Shown here: positions 36,474 through 45,251 of the stretch, piece after piece
Layout: every line of letters begins with the position of its first letter
Numbering within the stretch: the stretch's first letter is position 1
Origin: JAKVAV01 sp964651785
GTDB taxonomy: Bacteria; Bacteroidota; Bacteroidia; Flavobacteriales_D; Cryomorphaceae
Direction of reading: 5' to 3'
Length of the DNA: 64,000 nucleotides
Assembly: GCA_964651785.1 (NCBI GenBank)
Contig: CAZYWJ010000007.1
Coordinates: forward strand, 17,962-81,961
Translations under genes and position numbers: made by a program
The notes under the pieces: model-generated
The model's database searches: none
Seen by the model: only the letters and a program-made list of their open reading frames with translations
What the model was told of the DNA's origin: nothing

Positions 36474-37702
36474 GGCAAGTCAGACTGACTAAAGGAACGA
36501 CCCCTGATCAAATCGTCCGAATAGAACTGCCTTCTTCCAAAAGCATCAGCAATCGAGCCTTGATTATTCAGCACCTATCGGGAAATGATGTGGAAATTCT
36601 GAATCTTTCCGAGGCAGACGATACGATTTTCCTCGAAAAAGCTTTAAGCAAAGGACAAGGGGAACTATGGCTGGGCGATGCAGGCACTGCCGCTCGCTTT
36701 ATGCTGGCATATTCGGCTGTAGCCGATGGAAAACGCATCCTGACGGGAAGCGAAAGACTGAGTCAACGGCCGATGCGGCCTCTTATCGATGCACTGAGAG
36801 GTCTTAGGGCAGAAATCAATTGTTTGGATCAAGAAGGCTACCTGCCTGTTGAGGTTTTCGGAAAAAAATTGGAAGGGGGAGAGGTAGAAATTGATCCCGG
36901 CATCAGCAGTCAATTTATTTCTGCATTGATGATGATCGGGCCCAAGCTCAAAAAAGGTCTCACCATCCGATTTAAGGGAAAGCCTACCTCGATTCCCTAT
37001 CTGAATATGACCAAAGAACTGATGACCCGCTGCGGAGCAAAAGTGAAAATGGAGAGCGATTTTATTTCGATTGAACCAACCGATTATGCGAAAGCTACCA
37101 TTGAAGTTGAACCCGATTGGTCTGCCGCTTCCTACTTCTTTTCTGCCGTAGCGCTCACTCCTGCCCTGAAGATTTTGCTCAAAGACTTGAAGCCAAATTC
37201 CGTACAGGGCGATGCGAAGCTGGCAGAGCTCTATCAGCCACTTGGAGTTTCTTGTCAATTTTCCGGCGAAGGTCTTTTACTAAAAAATGAGTCCAATACC
37301 TCTCCGAAGAAGAGAATTGACCTGAGTGATAATCCCGACTTAGCTCAAACCATTGCAGTGACCTATGCGGGTATGGGTGCTGAGGTAGAATTGGTGGGGT
37401 TGCATACGCTGAAAGTCAAAGAAACCGATCGCTTGGCGGCAATGAAAGCTGAGTTGGAAAGGATGGGAGTGGAGGCTGTTACAAGTTCGGATTCACTCAC
37501 CATCAAAAAGACCAACAAATTAATTCCGAATCAAATCATTCATACCTACGGAGACCACCGAATGGCCATGGCCTTTGCGCCTTTGGTTTTCAAAACGGAT
37601 TTGAGTTTGGAAAACCCTGAAGTCGTGTCGAAATCATTTCCGGGGTTCTTTGAGGAATTCTCAAAGCTGGGAATTAAAACTTATACCGTATCTGAACTTT
37701 GA
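36461..37702 (+). CDS. aroA: 3-phosphoshikimate 1-carboxyvinyltransferase (EPSP synthase)
   Basis: A protein of 413 residues. LPSSKSISNRALI binds shikimate 3-phosphate and GDAGTAARFMLA is the family signature; LKVKETDRLAAM and GDHRMAMAFA follow in the C-terminal half. It adds enolpyruvate in the sixth shikimate step. The conserved length is close to 430, and the start at 36461 overlaps aroB, consistent with coupling. The 3' end overlaps the convergent outer-membrane gene by 29 bases. Confidence 0.93.
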   Translation: MGGVRQVRLTKGTTPDQIVRIELPSSKSISNRALIIQHLSGNDVEILNLSEADDTIFLEKALSKGQGELWLGDAGTAARFMLAYSAVADGKRILTGSERLSQRPMRPLIDALRGLRAEINCLDQEGYLPVEVFGKKLEGGEVEIDPGISSQFISALMMIGPKLKKGLTIRFKGKPTSIPYLNMTKELMTRCGAKVKMESDFISIEPTDYAKATIEVEPDWSAASYFFSAVALTPALKILLKDLKPNSVQGDAKLAELYQPLGVSCQFSGEGLLLKNESNTSPKKRIDLSDNPDLAQTIAVTYAGMGAEVELVGLHTLKVKETDRLAAMKAELERMGVEAVTSSDSLTIKKTNKLIPNQIIHTYGDHRMAMAFAPLVFKTDLSLENPEVVSKSFPGFFEEFSKLGIKTYTVSEL

Positions 37703-39779
37703 CTTCAGTTCTCGTATTACCATCGATTTCCTCCAGTCCCGAACCCACAACCTGACGATCTGTGAAATAGCTCTGAGCCCATCTGAGCCAAATATCCGTA
37801 TTCCGCCCCAAATCGTACTTGAGTAAAACGTAGGCTCTCGTGCCTCTTCCACTGTAGGCGGGAATGGAAAAGAAATAAAGTACATCATTTTCGTAAGCGT
37901 AAATGCGCGAGTCAAAATTGTCCGTATCAAATAAAGCGTACCTGGCAGCGATGCGTAATGGAATCCGCTTTACATCCCAAATCACATCTTGGTATACCAT
38001 AAAGCCTCTCGATACCGGCTCATCTCCCCTTCCGTATTCAGTGAGTTCTATTCTCGATCTCAGTCGTATCTGCCGTGAGGCACTATGAGAGAAATTCAGG
38101 CGAAGATTTTTTCTTGGATTATCGACTAGAAAATCAGCTCCTTCCACATCTTCACGCGTATTTAATTGACGCAATCTGTCGCGGTAACGCAAATAAATAT
38201 TCGTTCTTCCGGAAGCTTGGTATTCCAGCTGCCCGAAGAAATCGTATCCGCTTGACGGAGCATCCGTCTGGTAACGCAACCACGGAAATTTGAACTGGTC
38301 GATGTAGGCATTCACCTTCCATCGCTTGAAAGGCCTGAATTCAACTCCGAAATAAACTCCGCTTTCATTCTCCACCAGCGATCCTTCTCCGAATCCTACG
38401 GAAGCCACACCCTGAAAATCTCTATCGTAATACCGCTGAGTGATGTTCACCAACAGCCTCGGATTCATTTCTATATTTACACCGTTTACCGTTGCTATGC
38501 CGCCATTTGCGCTTCGCGCCGTTTCACCAAAAAAGAGGAAGTTATTTAGTCTATAAAGGTAGTCGGCACCAATGGTAGTATTTTCCCTTCCGCCAAATCG
38601 AAACTGACTGTAAAAGTCAGTGTTGGGATTTATTTCTCCGTCCAATTGCATGTGCGCGGCGGTAATTCCCAATTGAAGATTTGTAGTGTTGTAGCGCAAA
38701 TGCCCGCCGTAGTGTTTTTGCAAAATGGCGTCTTTATCTTCTATGTCGTTGGCCGTGCGGTGAAATCCCGATTCCTGAAAGCTCGAAATCAGAACTTCGG
38801 GTTCGGAAAAATCCGTTGAATCATCAGGAACAAAATCCGACAGATTTCCATCAATCCGCTTTCCTGAATAGAAAGCCGTAAAATCAAACTTCCCTTTGGT
38901 TAAGGTAGTCGCACCACCTCTCAAGAATAGATTCTCGTTTATCGAGGTGTATGGTGTTATTCCCCTTCCCGCTTGAGCCGTACTTACCGTAAAGGAGCTT
39001 TTTCGATTAAACCCCAAGCCCGACCAAAATGTGAGTCCCTGACCAAATTGAGCTTGGTAATCACCGATGGCCAATTGCTTCACCGTACCGAAATCCTTCA
39101 GATATACGTGGCCTGAATAAAAGTCAAATCCATTGGGTTGGCTTCCGCGAAAAAATTCCTCGCCGTTGTCTTTTTCGGCGGTCATTCCGAAGCTGATTCG
39201 GTCCCCGTATCGATAGCGGTAGCGCGCGAAAAGCTTGTCTGGAGAACCCAAATAGCGCGCATTCGGATTTTCTTCCAACCGCTCCTCAGTGACGGGAGCG
39301 TATCCGGCTTGCTCTTCGAGTATGCGCTGCCAGCGCATTACAATTTCGTGCTTTCCGTAATTCTTCAGCTTTTGAAAGGTTATTTTGTCCCGCACTTCAT
39401 TTTGACTCACGATAACGAAAGGCAAGATCAACTCGGCGGTGGCCTGATCCCATCCATCGATGTATGCCAGTTCGTAAAGCGAAAAAAGTTGTCCGAATTC
39501 TTTTCGATAATCGATGAACCGTAAAATCTGATCATTGGTCAGCAGCCCTAGTCCATACAGGTCATCAATTGAAGCAGTGTTGAGGTTTAGCGGGAAATCG
39601 AGATAAACGGACAATTGCTCAAAAAGGGTAGTGTAGTCCAGATTCTCATCCTCTGCAGCCTCGGCTATTTGTTCAATTCGCTGCTCAATGATGTTTCCGC
39701 GATCTACTTTTTGATCGGGCTGAGCCCAAACAGGAGTAAGGGTAAGGGAAAAGAAAACTATGAGGACAAGGAGCCTCAT
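37674..39779 (-). CDS. Outer-membrane beta-barrel with N-terminal helix-hairpin-helix domain
   Basis: A protein of 701 residues with a signal peptide (residues 1-19). Residues about 55-125 carry two helix-hairpin-helix units of ComEA type (LNLNTASIDDLYGLGLL, then FSLYELAYIDGWDQATAEL). The remaining 560 residues alternate short amphipathic strands with glycine- and aromatic-rich turns and end in KVQIRYKF, a final Phe as in outer-membrane barrels. This is a mix of a DNA-binding-type domain in the periplasm and a barrel. The gene begins at 39779, overlapping the PorV-like gene by 4 bases (ATGA). Function is not established. Confidence 0.7.
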   Translation of the reverse strand: MRLLVLIVFFSLTLTPVWAQPDQKVDRGNIIEQRIEQIAEAAEDENLDYTTLFEQLSVYLDFPLNLNTASIDDLYGLGLLTNDQILRFIDYRKEFGQLFSLYELAYIDGWDQATAELILPFVIVSQNEVRDKITFQKLKNYGKHEIVMRWQRILEEQAGYAPVTEERLEENPNARYLGSPDKLFARYRYRYGDRISFGMTAEKDNGEEFFRGSQPNGFDFYSGHVYLKDFGTVKQLAIGDYQAQFGQGLTFWSGLGFNRKSSFTVSTAQAGRGITPYTSINENLFLRGGATTLTKGKFDFTAFYSGKRIDGNLSDFVPDDSTDFSEPEVLISSFQESGFHRTANDIEDKDAILQKHYGGHLRYNTTNLQLGITAAHMQLDGEINPNTDFYSQFRFGGRENTTIGADYLYRLNNFLFFGETARSANGGIATVNGVNIEMNPRLLVNITQRYYDRDFQGVASVGFGEGSLVENESGVYFGVEFRPFKRWKVNAYIDQFKFPWLRYQTDAPSSGYDFFGQLEYQASGRTNIYLRYRDRLRQLNTREDVEGADFLVDNPRKNLRLNFSHSASRQIRLRSRIELTEYGRGDEPVSRGFMVYQDVIWDVKRIPLRIAARYALFDTDNFDSRIYAYENDVLYFFSIPAYSGRGTRAYVLLKYDLGRNTDIWLRWAQSYFTDRQVVGSGLEEIDGNTRTEVKVQIRYKF

Positions 39780-40609
39780 TTCTTAACGGGATTGTAAGTA
39801 AGAGAAATCTGTGGGGAATGACCCAATACGCTGCTGTAGCTTGAAGCTAAATCAAATTGGAAACTGTCAAACTTCACGCCCAATCCAAAACTGAAAAGAC
39901 TCGGTTCGCTGGATGCCCCTATTCTCAAATAGAGTATATCGACAGGTTGGTATTCTATCCCACCGCGAAAAAGTGCATTCTGATCAATATCTTTTTCCAC
40001 CTCTCCCGCAAACAAGACTTCTTCGCTGATTTGATATCCCGCTCCCAGTCTTAAAACGGTTGGAATCTTTTCGTCGGGAATGGCCAAGTCACCGTTGTCT
40101 ATCAACGTCGCTCGAGTAGGGTTGAAGAGGTGAGCCGCAACGGTCACCTTTTCGGAGACTTCCATTCGGGCGCCGACTTCAGCCGTGAAGGCTCCTGCGT
40201 TTCCATAATCTTCTGCCACTATTCGGGTAGTTTGATAGTTTAGCTGAACTCCGACAGAGAATCGGTCGGAGAGTTTCATTCCGTATGCCAATCCCAATTT
40301 GCCTTCATTGTAAACGCTGTAGCCGAAGTTGCTGTAGTTTAATCCGATTGCACCGTTGCCTAAAGGCAAAGCACCTGCAAATCCGGCGAAAGCCATTCCA
40401 TCAACCAGAAACCTGTTTTCATAAAAGGCACCGGCCGTGATATTTTCGATATGGCCCAAACCTGCCTGGTTGTGAAAACTGCTCCAAATATCGGTGAAGG
40501 TCAACGCGGCATTTGCCATACCGGCTGGCCGCGCACCCACGGGATCGTTTCCATTCTGCGCCAAGGCAAAAAACGGAAAAAGGAGGGTTATGAGAAGTGC
40601 TCTTTTCAA
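39776..40609 (-). CDS. PorV/PorQ-like outer-membrane beta-barrel protein
   Basis: A protein of 277 residues with a signal peptide at the chosen TTG start (residues 1-18, ending FALA, Gln19 after it). The rest is a regular barrel pattern beginning GARPAGMANAALTFTDIWSSF, like the PorV/PorQ and FadL-type proteins. The match to PorQ itself is weak, so I do not use that name. It precedes and overlaps the helix-hairpin-helix barrel gene, so the two likely work together. It may bind T9SS-related or other substrates at the outer membrane. Confidence 0.6.
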   Translation of the reverse strand: MKRALLITLLFPFFALAQNGNDPVGARPAGMANAALTFTDIWSSFHNQAGLGHIENITAGAFYENRFLVDGMAFAGFAGALPLGNGAIGLNYSNFGYSVYNEGKLGLAYGMKLSDRFSVGVQLNYQTTRIVAEDYGNAGAFTAEVGARMEVSEKVTVAAHLFNPTRATLIDNGDLAIPDEKIPTVLRLGAGYQISEEVLFAGEVEKDIDQNALFRGGIEYQPVDILYLRIGASSEPSLFSFGLGVKFDSFQFDLASSYSSVLGHSPQISLTYNPVKK

Positions 40610-40700
40610 ATGATTGGATTCGACGGCAAAATACGAATCTCTAACAATGCGACTTGTTACTTCCGGATTAATTTCTTCGCTCAAGGTGAATCATTTCGTA

Positions 40701-41156
40701 TCAGAACAACCTTTTGTCCACGGGAAAATCTCTCACTGACAAGATCTTCACTTTCTTGAAAAGCGGATGAATCGGATTCAGCAAATAATTATGTTCCCCA
40801 TGAACGACCGCAGAGGGAACCTTTAAGATGAGGTCTTTCTGATGGCGCACAAAATCATCACCCACCTTCTGCGTATCCAAAATATGTGGAAAAGCATTCC
40901 AATTCAAAGGCAAATCGCTCTCCTTTACTTGCCGGATTTGTTGCGTGATTGGAACTTCTATTTCGAGCATTACATAATCTTGAGGCAAAGCTGCCGCGGA
41001 TAGATGAACCACCACTTCAGCCAAAGCGAGTGCTCTGCTTTCGGAAGTGTAAACGATTTGTGTGCCTTTTGAATTCCAGCGATTATTAAAAAGAGAGGCT
41101 CCTACTCCGTCGAGTTTATCGGAGTATTTTTTAGTAGTGAGTCGAAAAACAACCAC
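40701..41156 (-). CDS. RES-domain toxin
   Basis: A protein of 151 residues. The RES triad residues are present: Arg27 in NNRWNSKG, Glu47 in LALAEVVVH and Ser in VPSAVV near residue 114. Characterised members degrade NAD+ and stop growth. The gene starts with GTG at 41156, which shares its first base with the antitoxin stop (TAGTG). This is a type II toxin-antitoxin system, here intact. Confidence 0.88.
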   Translation of the reverse strand: MVVFRLTTKKYSDKLDGVGASLFNNRWNSKGTQIVYTSESRALALAEVVVHLSAAALPQDYVMLEIEVPITQQIRQVKESDLPLNWNAFPHILDTQKVGDDFVRHQKDLILKVPSAVVHGEHNYLLNPIHPLFKKVKILSVRDFPVDKRLF

Positions 41157-41644
41157 TAGGCAAAAATTCCGTGCTCAATGCGGTTGAGCTCTTCTAAGAT
41201 TAAGGCTCGGCCGTATGAATCTTTGATGAGATCAAAAGGCTTTTTGCCTCCCAAAGCGATAGTGGGAGAATGCATCCAAAGATTGAATTTTTCGGAGGAA
41301 CCGAAAACCGATTCGCCACGATTCACCAATTCGATCATTTCTAAGATTTTTTCGGAATGCAAGGATTTGAAGGTGTAATTCTTGGCCTTTTTGTGACGCT
41401 GTAAAGTCTTTTGAGAAATGTTCAAATATTTGGCCCAATCGCTTTCATTGAAGGAAAGTATGTTTTGAATTTTTTCAAAAAAACTGAAGCTCAATCCCTT
41501 TTGAATAACCTTGCTCACGAGCAATTTGTCGTGGAAGAACTTTTCTATGGATGAAGGAGCTAAATTTAAATCCAATGATTTTTTGAGATAAAGTTGCATG
41601 GCTTCTTCAAAAACTTCGGGCTGATAAGAGATCGAATAATTCAT
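41156..41644 (-). CDS. Xre/MbcA/ParS-type antitoxin (DUF2384)
   Basis: A protein of 162 residues in the usual order: N-terminal Xre-like helix-turn-helix region (around SFNESDWAKYLNISQKTLQRH) and a C-terminal MbcA/ParS toxin-binding domain (NRGESVFGSSEKFNLWM, ALGGKKPFDLI). Antitoxin comes first, toxin second, as in RES/Xre operons. It probably represses its own promoter; see the repeat at 41652-41679 just upstream of its ATG. Confidence 0.88.
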   Translation of the reverse strand: MNYSISYQPEVFEEAMQLYLKKSLDLNLAPSSIEKFFHDKLLVSKVIQKGLSFSFFEKIQNILSFNESDWAKYLNISQKTLQRHKKAKNYTFKSLHSEKILEMIELVNRGESVFGSSEKFNLWMHSPTIALGGKKPFDLIKDSYGRALILEELNRIEHGIFA

Positions 41645-41651
41645 CCTAAAA

Positions 41652-41679
41652 ACATTTGACCCCTAAAATACGACATTTG
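41652..41679. repeat. Direct repeat, 21-base period, upstream of antitoxin (operator candidate)
   Basis: ACATTTG occurs at 41652-41658 and again at 41673-41679, in the same orientation, so the period is 21 bases, two turns of the helix. The pair lies 8 to 35 bases before the antitoxin start and overlaps a weak -7-like box on the minus strand (TATTTTAG). This is the expected place for an autoregulatory operator of an Xre-type antitoxin. Confidence 0.4.
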
Positions 41680-41695
41680 TCCCGAAATTAGAAAT

Positions 41696-41953
41696 TTACA
41701 CCGATTTTTTTTCAATCTTCACCCACTGAATAGCAACGATAATAAGGAATGCCCAGGGGGCGGTGTGTAGAAGTAGATCAAACCAGTCCATAGCTTTCAT
41801 TCCCTTCGCTCCGCCTAAAAGCCATCTCCATTTTCCAAATAGGTGTGGTTCGGGAAGGAATGGAGCTAACCCGAGCGTAAATGAGGCTATGATAGCCAAA
41901 GTCAGTCTTTGTTTAAGGCTTTTTCTCCGTTTTTCGTGATGATTATTACTCAT
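41696..41953 (-). CDS. Small membrane protein, two helices, unknown
   Basis: An 85-residue protein with a basic N terminus, one membrane helix at about 18-36, the segment WRWLLGGAKGMKAMDWFDLLLH and a second helix near the C terminus. The WR-x(2)-GGAKGM-x(2)-DW-x-D motif looks conserved and I recall similar small proteins in flavobacteria without a known role. ATG 41953 is chosen; an in-frame ATG lies 6 codons upstream. Confidence 0.6.
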   Translation of the reverse strand: MSNNHHEKRRKSLKQRLTLAIIASFTLGLAPFLPEPHLFGKWRWLLGGAKGMKAMDWFDLLLHTAPWAFLIIVAIQWVKIEKKSV

Positions 41954-42024
41954 TCTGCAAAAATACGGCATGAGCTAACGGATGTTGGTGCTCCGGGTTA
42001 CAGAAGAGTAAGCTTACTGCATTT

Positions 42025-42498
42025 TCAAATCTTCTCAGCGTCTTTCAAGACTTTTTGCTTTAAAGCCTCTTTGAAATCCGTGATTCTTTTTCTCAATTCC
42101 GAATCACTTGCACCGAGAATTTGAGCGGCAAGAATTCCCGCATTTTTCGCTCCGTCAAGCGCTACGGTAGCCACAGGTACCCCGCCCGGCATTTGCAAAA
42201 TGCTCAGAACCGAGTCCCATCCGTCAATGCTATTTCTGCTTTTTACGGGCACACCGATCACGGGGAGCGGTGTAATCGAAGCCGTCATTCCCGGAAGGTG
42301 AGCTGCCCCGCCTGCTCCGGCAATAATCACGCGAATTCCCTTCTCGTCAGCGGTTTTGGCATATTCGTACATCCGTTCGGGTGTGCGGTGCGCGCTCACG
42401 ATATCCATTTGGTAAGGAACCTTCAATTCGTCTAAAACATCAGCAGCTTCCTGCATAACCGGAAGGTCGCTTTTACTACCCATGATGATTCCTACCAT
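42025..42498 (-). CDS. purE: N5-carboxyaminoimidazole ribonucleotide mutase
   Basis: A protein of 157 residues, class I PurE. MGSKSDLPVMQEAADVL, VSAHRTPERM, AGAGGAAHLPGMTA and the segment KSRNSIDGWDSVLSI are the family motifs. It moves the carboxylate of N5-CAIR to the ring in purine synthesis. It is separated from purK by one base and is presumably translated from the same mRNA. Confidence 0.95.
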   Translation of the reverse strand: MVGIIMGSKSDLPVMQEAADVLDELKVPYQMDIVSAHRTPERMYEYAKTADEKGIRVIIAGAGGAAHLPGMTASITPLPVIGVPVKSRNSIDGWDSVLSILQMPGGVPVATVALDGAKNAGILAAQILGASDSELRKRITDFKEALKQKVLKDAEKI

Positions 42499-42499
42499 T

Positions 42500-43648
42500 C
42501 TACTCAGATTTTACTTTGATTAGGTTTTTTATTTTATGTGCGAGTTTTCTCGCTTCTTCGGCACTTTGTGCGGTTATAGTCACATGTCCCATTTTTCGGA
42601 ATGGTTTCGTTTCGGCTTTGCCGTAAAGGTGGGGATATACTCCGCTTTCCGTCAGCGCGTCTTCCAAGCCTTCATAGATTGCCGTTCCTTGATGACCCTC
42701 TTCTCCCAAGAGATTTACCATCGCTGCCGGCACGCGCAGAGCGGTATCGCCGAGAGGCAGTCCCAAAATGCATCTTAGATGTTGCGCATATTGAGATGTT
42801 ACATTTGCTTCAATGGTGTGGTGACCAGAATTATGAGGCCGAGGCGCCACTTCATTTACCAGAATCTCACCGTCGGAATTCAGAAATAGCTCAACGGCTA
42901 AAATGCCAACGAAGCCAAAAGCATCAATGGTTTGCATGGCAATTTTCCGCGCCTTCTCTTCGGTTTCCTTTGAAATTTCTGCCGGAGCAAAAAGCAGCTC
43001 CACCAAATTTGCTTCAGGGTTAAATTCAAGCTCCACCGCGGGAAACCCCGTTGTCTCTCCGCCTTCATTTCGGGCTGCGATTACCGCCAGCTCTTTTTCA
43101 AAGTCAACAAACTTTTCCAAAACGGAAGGAGCATTAAAGGCTTTATCAAAATCGGCTTCGGTGCGGATGATTTGAACACCCTTCCCGTCGTAACCGCCTT
43201 TTCGCAGCTTTTGAGCAAAAGGTAAAAAATCGACATGCTCGGTAAGCTCGGCCTTCGATTCGATCAATCTGTATTCTGCCGTAGGGATTCCGTTCTTTCG
43301 ATAAAATTCTTTCTGCAGTCCCTTGTCTTGAACGATTTCCAACAACTCAGGCTGCGGGTAGACCATCTTTCCCTCTTTCTGCAAGCGCTTCAATGCAGCT
43401 ATGCTTACGTGCTCTATCTCTACAGTGATGAGGTCTTTGTCCTTTCCGAAATTGTAAACCGTTTCTTCGTCGTTGAAATTTCCGACGGTGAATTCGGGGA
43501 CCAATTTGGCACAAGGGGCATCGGCATTCGGGTCGAGGCAAGCCAATTTGATGTCGAGGTTTACGGCCTCTTGTTGCATCATTCTGCCCAATTGGCCACC
43601 GCCTAATACTCCGATTTTAAAGTCTTTATGATATGGCGCTTTTGACAT
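42500..43648 (-). CDS. purK: 5-(carboxyamino)imidazole ribonucleotide synthase
   Basis: A protein of 382 residues from the chosen ATG 43648, an ATP-grasp enzyme that carboxylates AIR. GVLGGGQLGRMM, KLRKGGYDGKGVQ and NEVAPRPHNSGHHTIEA are its motifs. The box TATCTTTG (complement at 43654-43661) ends 5 bases before the start, so the transcript may be leaderless; no -33 box was seen. Confidence 0.93.
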   Translation of the reverse strand: MSKAPYHKDFKIGVLGGGQLGRMMQQEAVNLDIKLACLDPNADAPCAKLVPEFTVGNFNDEETVYNFGKDKDLITVEIEHVSIAALKRLQKEGKMVYPQPELLEIVQDKGLQKEFYRKNGIPTAEYRLIESKAELTEHVDFLPFAQKLRKGGYDGKGVQIIRTEADFDKAFNAPSVLEKFVDFEKELAVIAARNEGGETTGFPAVELEFNPEANLVELLFAPAEISKETEEKARKIAMQTIDAFGFVGILAVELFLNSDGEILVNEVAPRPHNSGHHTIEANVTSQYAQHLRCILGLPLGDTALRVPAAMVNLLGEEGHQGTAIYEGLEDALTESGVYPHLYGKAETKPFRKMGHVTITAQSAEEARKLAHKIKNLIKVKSE

Positions 43649-43664
43649 GCCGGCAAAGATACGT

Positions 43665-45137
43665 TTAATGTAAAATGCTGAGCTTTTGAGTTTGAATTCC
43701 CGTGGCAGATTCAACTCTTATCAGATAAAAGCCATCGGGTAATTGAGTGAGATCGAGCTGAGCTGAATTCGATTGATTTAAATTTAATTGAAAAACACGT
43801 TTTCCGCTTAAGTCAATCACTTCAATATTCCCGAGCGATTCCTCTGCTGAAACGTAAAGATTTCCATTGCCGGGATTCGGGTAGATTTTAAGTCCTGACA
43901 CCTTTTTAGATTGAGTAGAAAGGATACTGCAGGAACCCAATGGATCGAAAATCACTTCTCCTAACTCGGGGTCATCTACCACATGCGAGATTACGGCTTC
44001 GGCTTCCGCCAATGTCGGATCTTCATCTGAAGTATCCCAGCAATTGCCTTGGGCATAAACGGTATTCGCCGTATTGTTAAAGAGAGCGTAGATCTCGCCT
44101 CCGTTTCCATTGTTATTGAAGAGATTTCCACCCGCACCGATTTCGGGATTTTCTATTTCTCCTAAATTGGCTTGAGCATTTTCTAAAAGGGTAATTCCCC
44201 AAAGGTTTCCTTCAAAAAGATTTCCTAGAATTACATGGCTGTTTTCGCCGAACCCCGATATACTGATTCCGCTTCCGCCCAGATTCGGCTCATTCTGGGT
44301 GTTGTTGTTTTGGAGCACATTATCTTGAATGTGCGAAGTTATATTAGATCCAAAAACATTGACTCCATATCGATTTCCTGACACAACATTATCTTCAAAA
44401 ACCAGATGACCCTCACCATTTAAAAACTGCGAGAAAGAAAATCCTCCGACATTAGTTAACTCAGGATTCCCCAGAAAGACATTCTGCCTTACGATGGCCG
44501 TGTCGGCTCCCGAAGGCCCCAAGTTCACTTGCGGTCTGTTTGTGTTTCCGGTCACATTTCCATTAAACGTACACCCTTGAATTAGCGGTGCAGGGTCAGA
44601 ATTTGCTGCACTTCCTATCGCGGCGACTTCGTTTTCCAGAAAGTTGGAATTGATAATTTTCGGTTTTCCCGTACTCAAATCCAGTGCGGCGCTCGTCGTT
44701 TGCCCCGTACTTTGGAAACTTACGTTAGACGCTTCCATCCGAAAATCGCCCGTGAGCACCTGGATGCCTCCGCCGTAGAGAAAGCTAGTATTAAAAATAT
44801 CAGCGACTGCCGTTTCTTCAAAACGAAATCCTTCGTAATAAGCATCGCAACAATTCAATTGGGTGAATGAGGAAGTAGTGCAGTAAAAGCCCCCCTCAAT
44901 GGTGATTAAAACGCTATCTGCAATTACGACAGAAGCGTCATCAATTATCAAAGTGTCGGAAAGAGCAATGGTGATGTCCTCGTAAATTTCGTACGTGTCA
45001 TCAACGAATACTACCGCGCCTTCCGAGTCTTCAACTAAGTCATCTAAAGTAAGATTGAGTGATTCATCAGGGCTGGTGTATTGGCCGTTTGCAAATAAAA
45101 AGGATACGGCGGCTAGTGCGGTAAGTAGTATTTTCAT
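43665..45137 (-). CDS. T9SS cargo: right-handed beta-helix protein
   Basis: A protein of 490 residues with a signal peptide (residues 1-19, ending ANGQ) at the chosen start. The middle has repeated short strands with Asn/Gly-rich turns (VVSGNRYGVNVFGSNI, NVLQNNNTQNEPNLGG, NLFEGNLWGITLLENA), typical of parallel beta-helices that bind or cleave polysaccharide. The last 80 residues are a T9SS type A sorting domain (IYPNPGNGNLYV, DGFYLIRVES). It is probably exported to the surface. No catalytic residues can be assigned. It lies 16 bases upstream of purK. Confidence 0.8.
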   Translation of the reverse strand: MKILLTALAAVSFLFANGQYTSPDESLNLTLDDLVEDSEGAVVFVDDTYEIYEDITIALSDTLIIDDASVVIADSVLITIEGGFYCTTSSFTQLNCCDAYYEGFRFEETAVADIFNTSFLYGGGIQVLTGDFRMEASNVSFQSTGQTTSAALDLSTGKPKIINSNFLENEVAAIGSAANSDPAPLIQGCTFNGNVTGNTNRPQVNLGPSGADTAIVRQNVFLGNPELTNVGGFSFSQFLNGEGHLVFEDNVVSGNRYGVNVFGSNITSHIQDNVLQNNNTQNEPNLGGSGISISGFGENSHVILGNLFEGNLWGITLLENAQANLGEIENPEIGAGGNLFNNNGNGGEIYALFNNTANTVYAQGNCWDTSDEDPTLAEAEAVISHVVDDPELGEVIFDPLGSCSILSTQSKKVSGLKIYPNPGNGNLYVSAEESLGNIEVIDLSGKRVFQLNLNQSNSAQLDLTQLPDGFYLIRVESATGIQTQKLSILH

Positions 45138-45251
45138 GTTTTTAGGTTTAAGGTGGGGCAAACCTAGACAATCTTGATAAAAGGACATATCTCGTCGCGC
45201 CGAAAGGTTACAGGAATCACTACCTTCGCCGTTCAGAAAAAAACCGATCGC

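Noticed and set aside
36665..37258. A 197-codon reverse-strand frame inside aroA
   Set aside because: Antisense to a conserved gene, no motifs, no start context.
39776..40609. Naming this barrel gene porQ
   Set aside because: Remembered PorQ sequences differ strongly along the chain; only the general barrel type is supported.
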